From the NCBI GenBank assembly GCA_019348305.1, contig JAHWJQ010000127.1:1-6365 (forward strand): DNA of 6,365 nt, read 5' to 3'. Every line of letters starts with the position of its first letter. Within the stretch, counting starts at the first letter, position 1. Below, piece after piece: positions 6,136 through 6,365 of this stretch. The stretch comes from Actinomycetota bacterium. GTDB lineage: Bacteria > Actinomycetota > Acidimicrobiia > Acidimicrobiales > CADCTF01. The position numbers and the translations under genes are program-made. The notes below the pieces were generated by a model. The model had not been told where the DNA came from and made no database searches. It saw only the letters and a program-made list of their open reading frames with translations.

Positions 6136-6365
6136 TTACCTCTCGGAGAGTGCGGCGTCGACGACGTCGGTCCAGGTCGCGCTGGGCGAGTCGCGCCAGA
6201 AGGCGTGCAGCGCCTCGACATCGGCGCGGCGGGCCCGCCACTCGTCGTTGTCGGTGAGCAGGCGGACGACGGCCGCGCCGAGCTCGGCCGGGTCGTCGGT
6301 CACGATGATCGGGGTGATGCCGGGCGGCACCTCGATCCCCTGCGCGCCGATCGTGGTGGCGACGA
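6136..6365 (-). CDS. Glycosyltransferase, GT4-like C-terminus (5' partial)
   Basis: The minus-strand frame enters from the window edge and ends at a TAA (6138-6136). The visible ~75 residues begin V-A-T-T-I-G-A-Q-G-I-E-V, followed by a D-D-P-A-E-L-G-A-A-V-V-R-L-L segment and a helical tail ending A-L-S-E-R. This is the usual C-terminal end of GT-B-fold glycosyltransferases of the group 1/GT4 type, where the T-x-I-G-A-x-G loop follows the nucleotide-sugar binding region and the D-D-P-x-x-x-A-x-x-V-x-x-L-L helix closes the domain. Donor and acceptor sugars cannot be told from this part; a role in cell-surface polysaccharide synthesis is plausible. Only four bases separate its coding end region from the UPF0182 fragment: the stop, one CGG codon, then the ATG, all in the same frame. 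Confidence 0.82.
   Translation of the reverse strand, partial: VATTIGAQGIEVPPGITPIIVTDDPAELGAAVVRLLTDNDEWRARRADVEALHAFWRDSPSATWTDVVDAALSER

Overview
The window is very GC-rich and its genes end almost every codon in G or C. It uses GTG starts freely and carries Gram-positive-type surface proteins, including a lipobox lipoprotein, N-terminally membrane-anchored proteins and Pro/Thr linkers. With a UPF0182-family fragment this points to a high-GC actinobacterium, possibly an uncultured lineage. The phylum is an inference from composition and gene content. I found no tRNA, rRNA, CRISPR array, insertion sequence or convincing intrinsic terminator.

Left half (1-3260, +): the 3' part of one long gene for an exported, repetitive surface protein. 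It has a Gly-rich start at the window edge, a Cys-containing N-terminal region with a Pro-rich linker, seven tandem Ig-like (OmpL47/Big-type) repeats of about 90-114 residues, and a C-terminal FlgD-like Ig domain. The repeats fall into recognisable subtypes that alternate over part of the array.

Middle (3268-5345): three paralogous small extracytoplasmic proteins share one domain with four conserved cysteines (C-x9-C with W-x-C, then RCF-x11/12-C). The first is a lipoprotein. The second overlaps it by 8 bases and has an N-terminal transmembrane anchor. The third is also transmembrane-anchored and is encoded tail-to-tail on the minus strand, with a single base between the two stop codons. The Ig-repeat gene, the lipoprotein gene and the second paralog look like one plus-strand operon, which suggests a set of cell-surface proteins acting together. 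Their function is unknown; a LolA/LprG/RseB-like fold is a guess from the sequence pattern.

Right end (5346-6365): a divergent promoter region of about 190 bases leads into a short plus-strand gene whose first ~78 codons look genuinely coding. After about 5779 the coding signal switches to the minus strand, where about 118 residues match the middle of a UPF0182 (COG1615) protein. This stretch has its own ATG and Shine-Dalgarno but lacks the rest of the usual ~900-residue protein. Just upstream of it on the same strand is the C-terminus of a family-4-like glycosyltransferase that runs off the window. This end is a mosaic of gene pieces and looks like a rearrangement, a remnant, or an assembly join.
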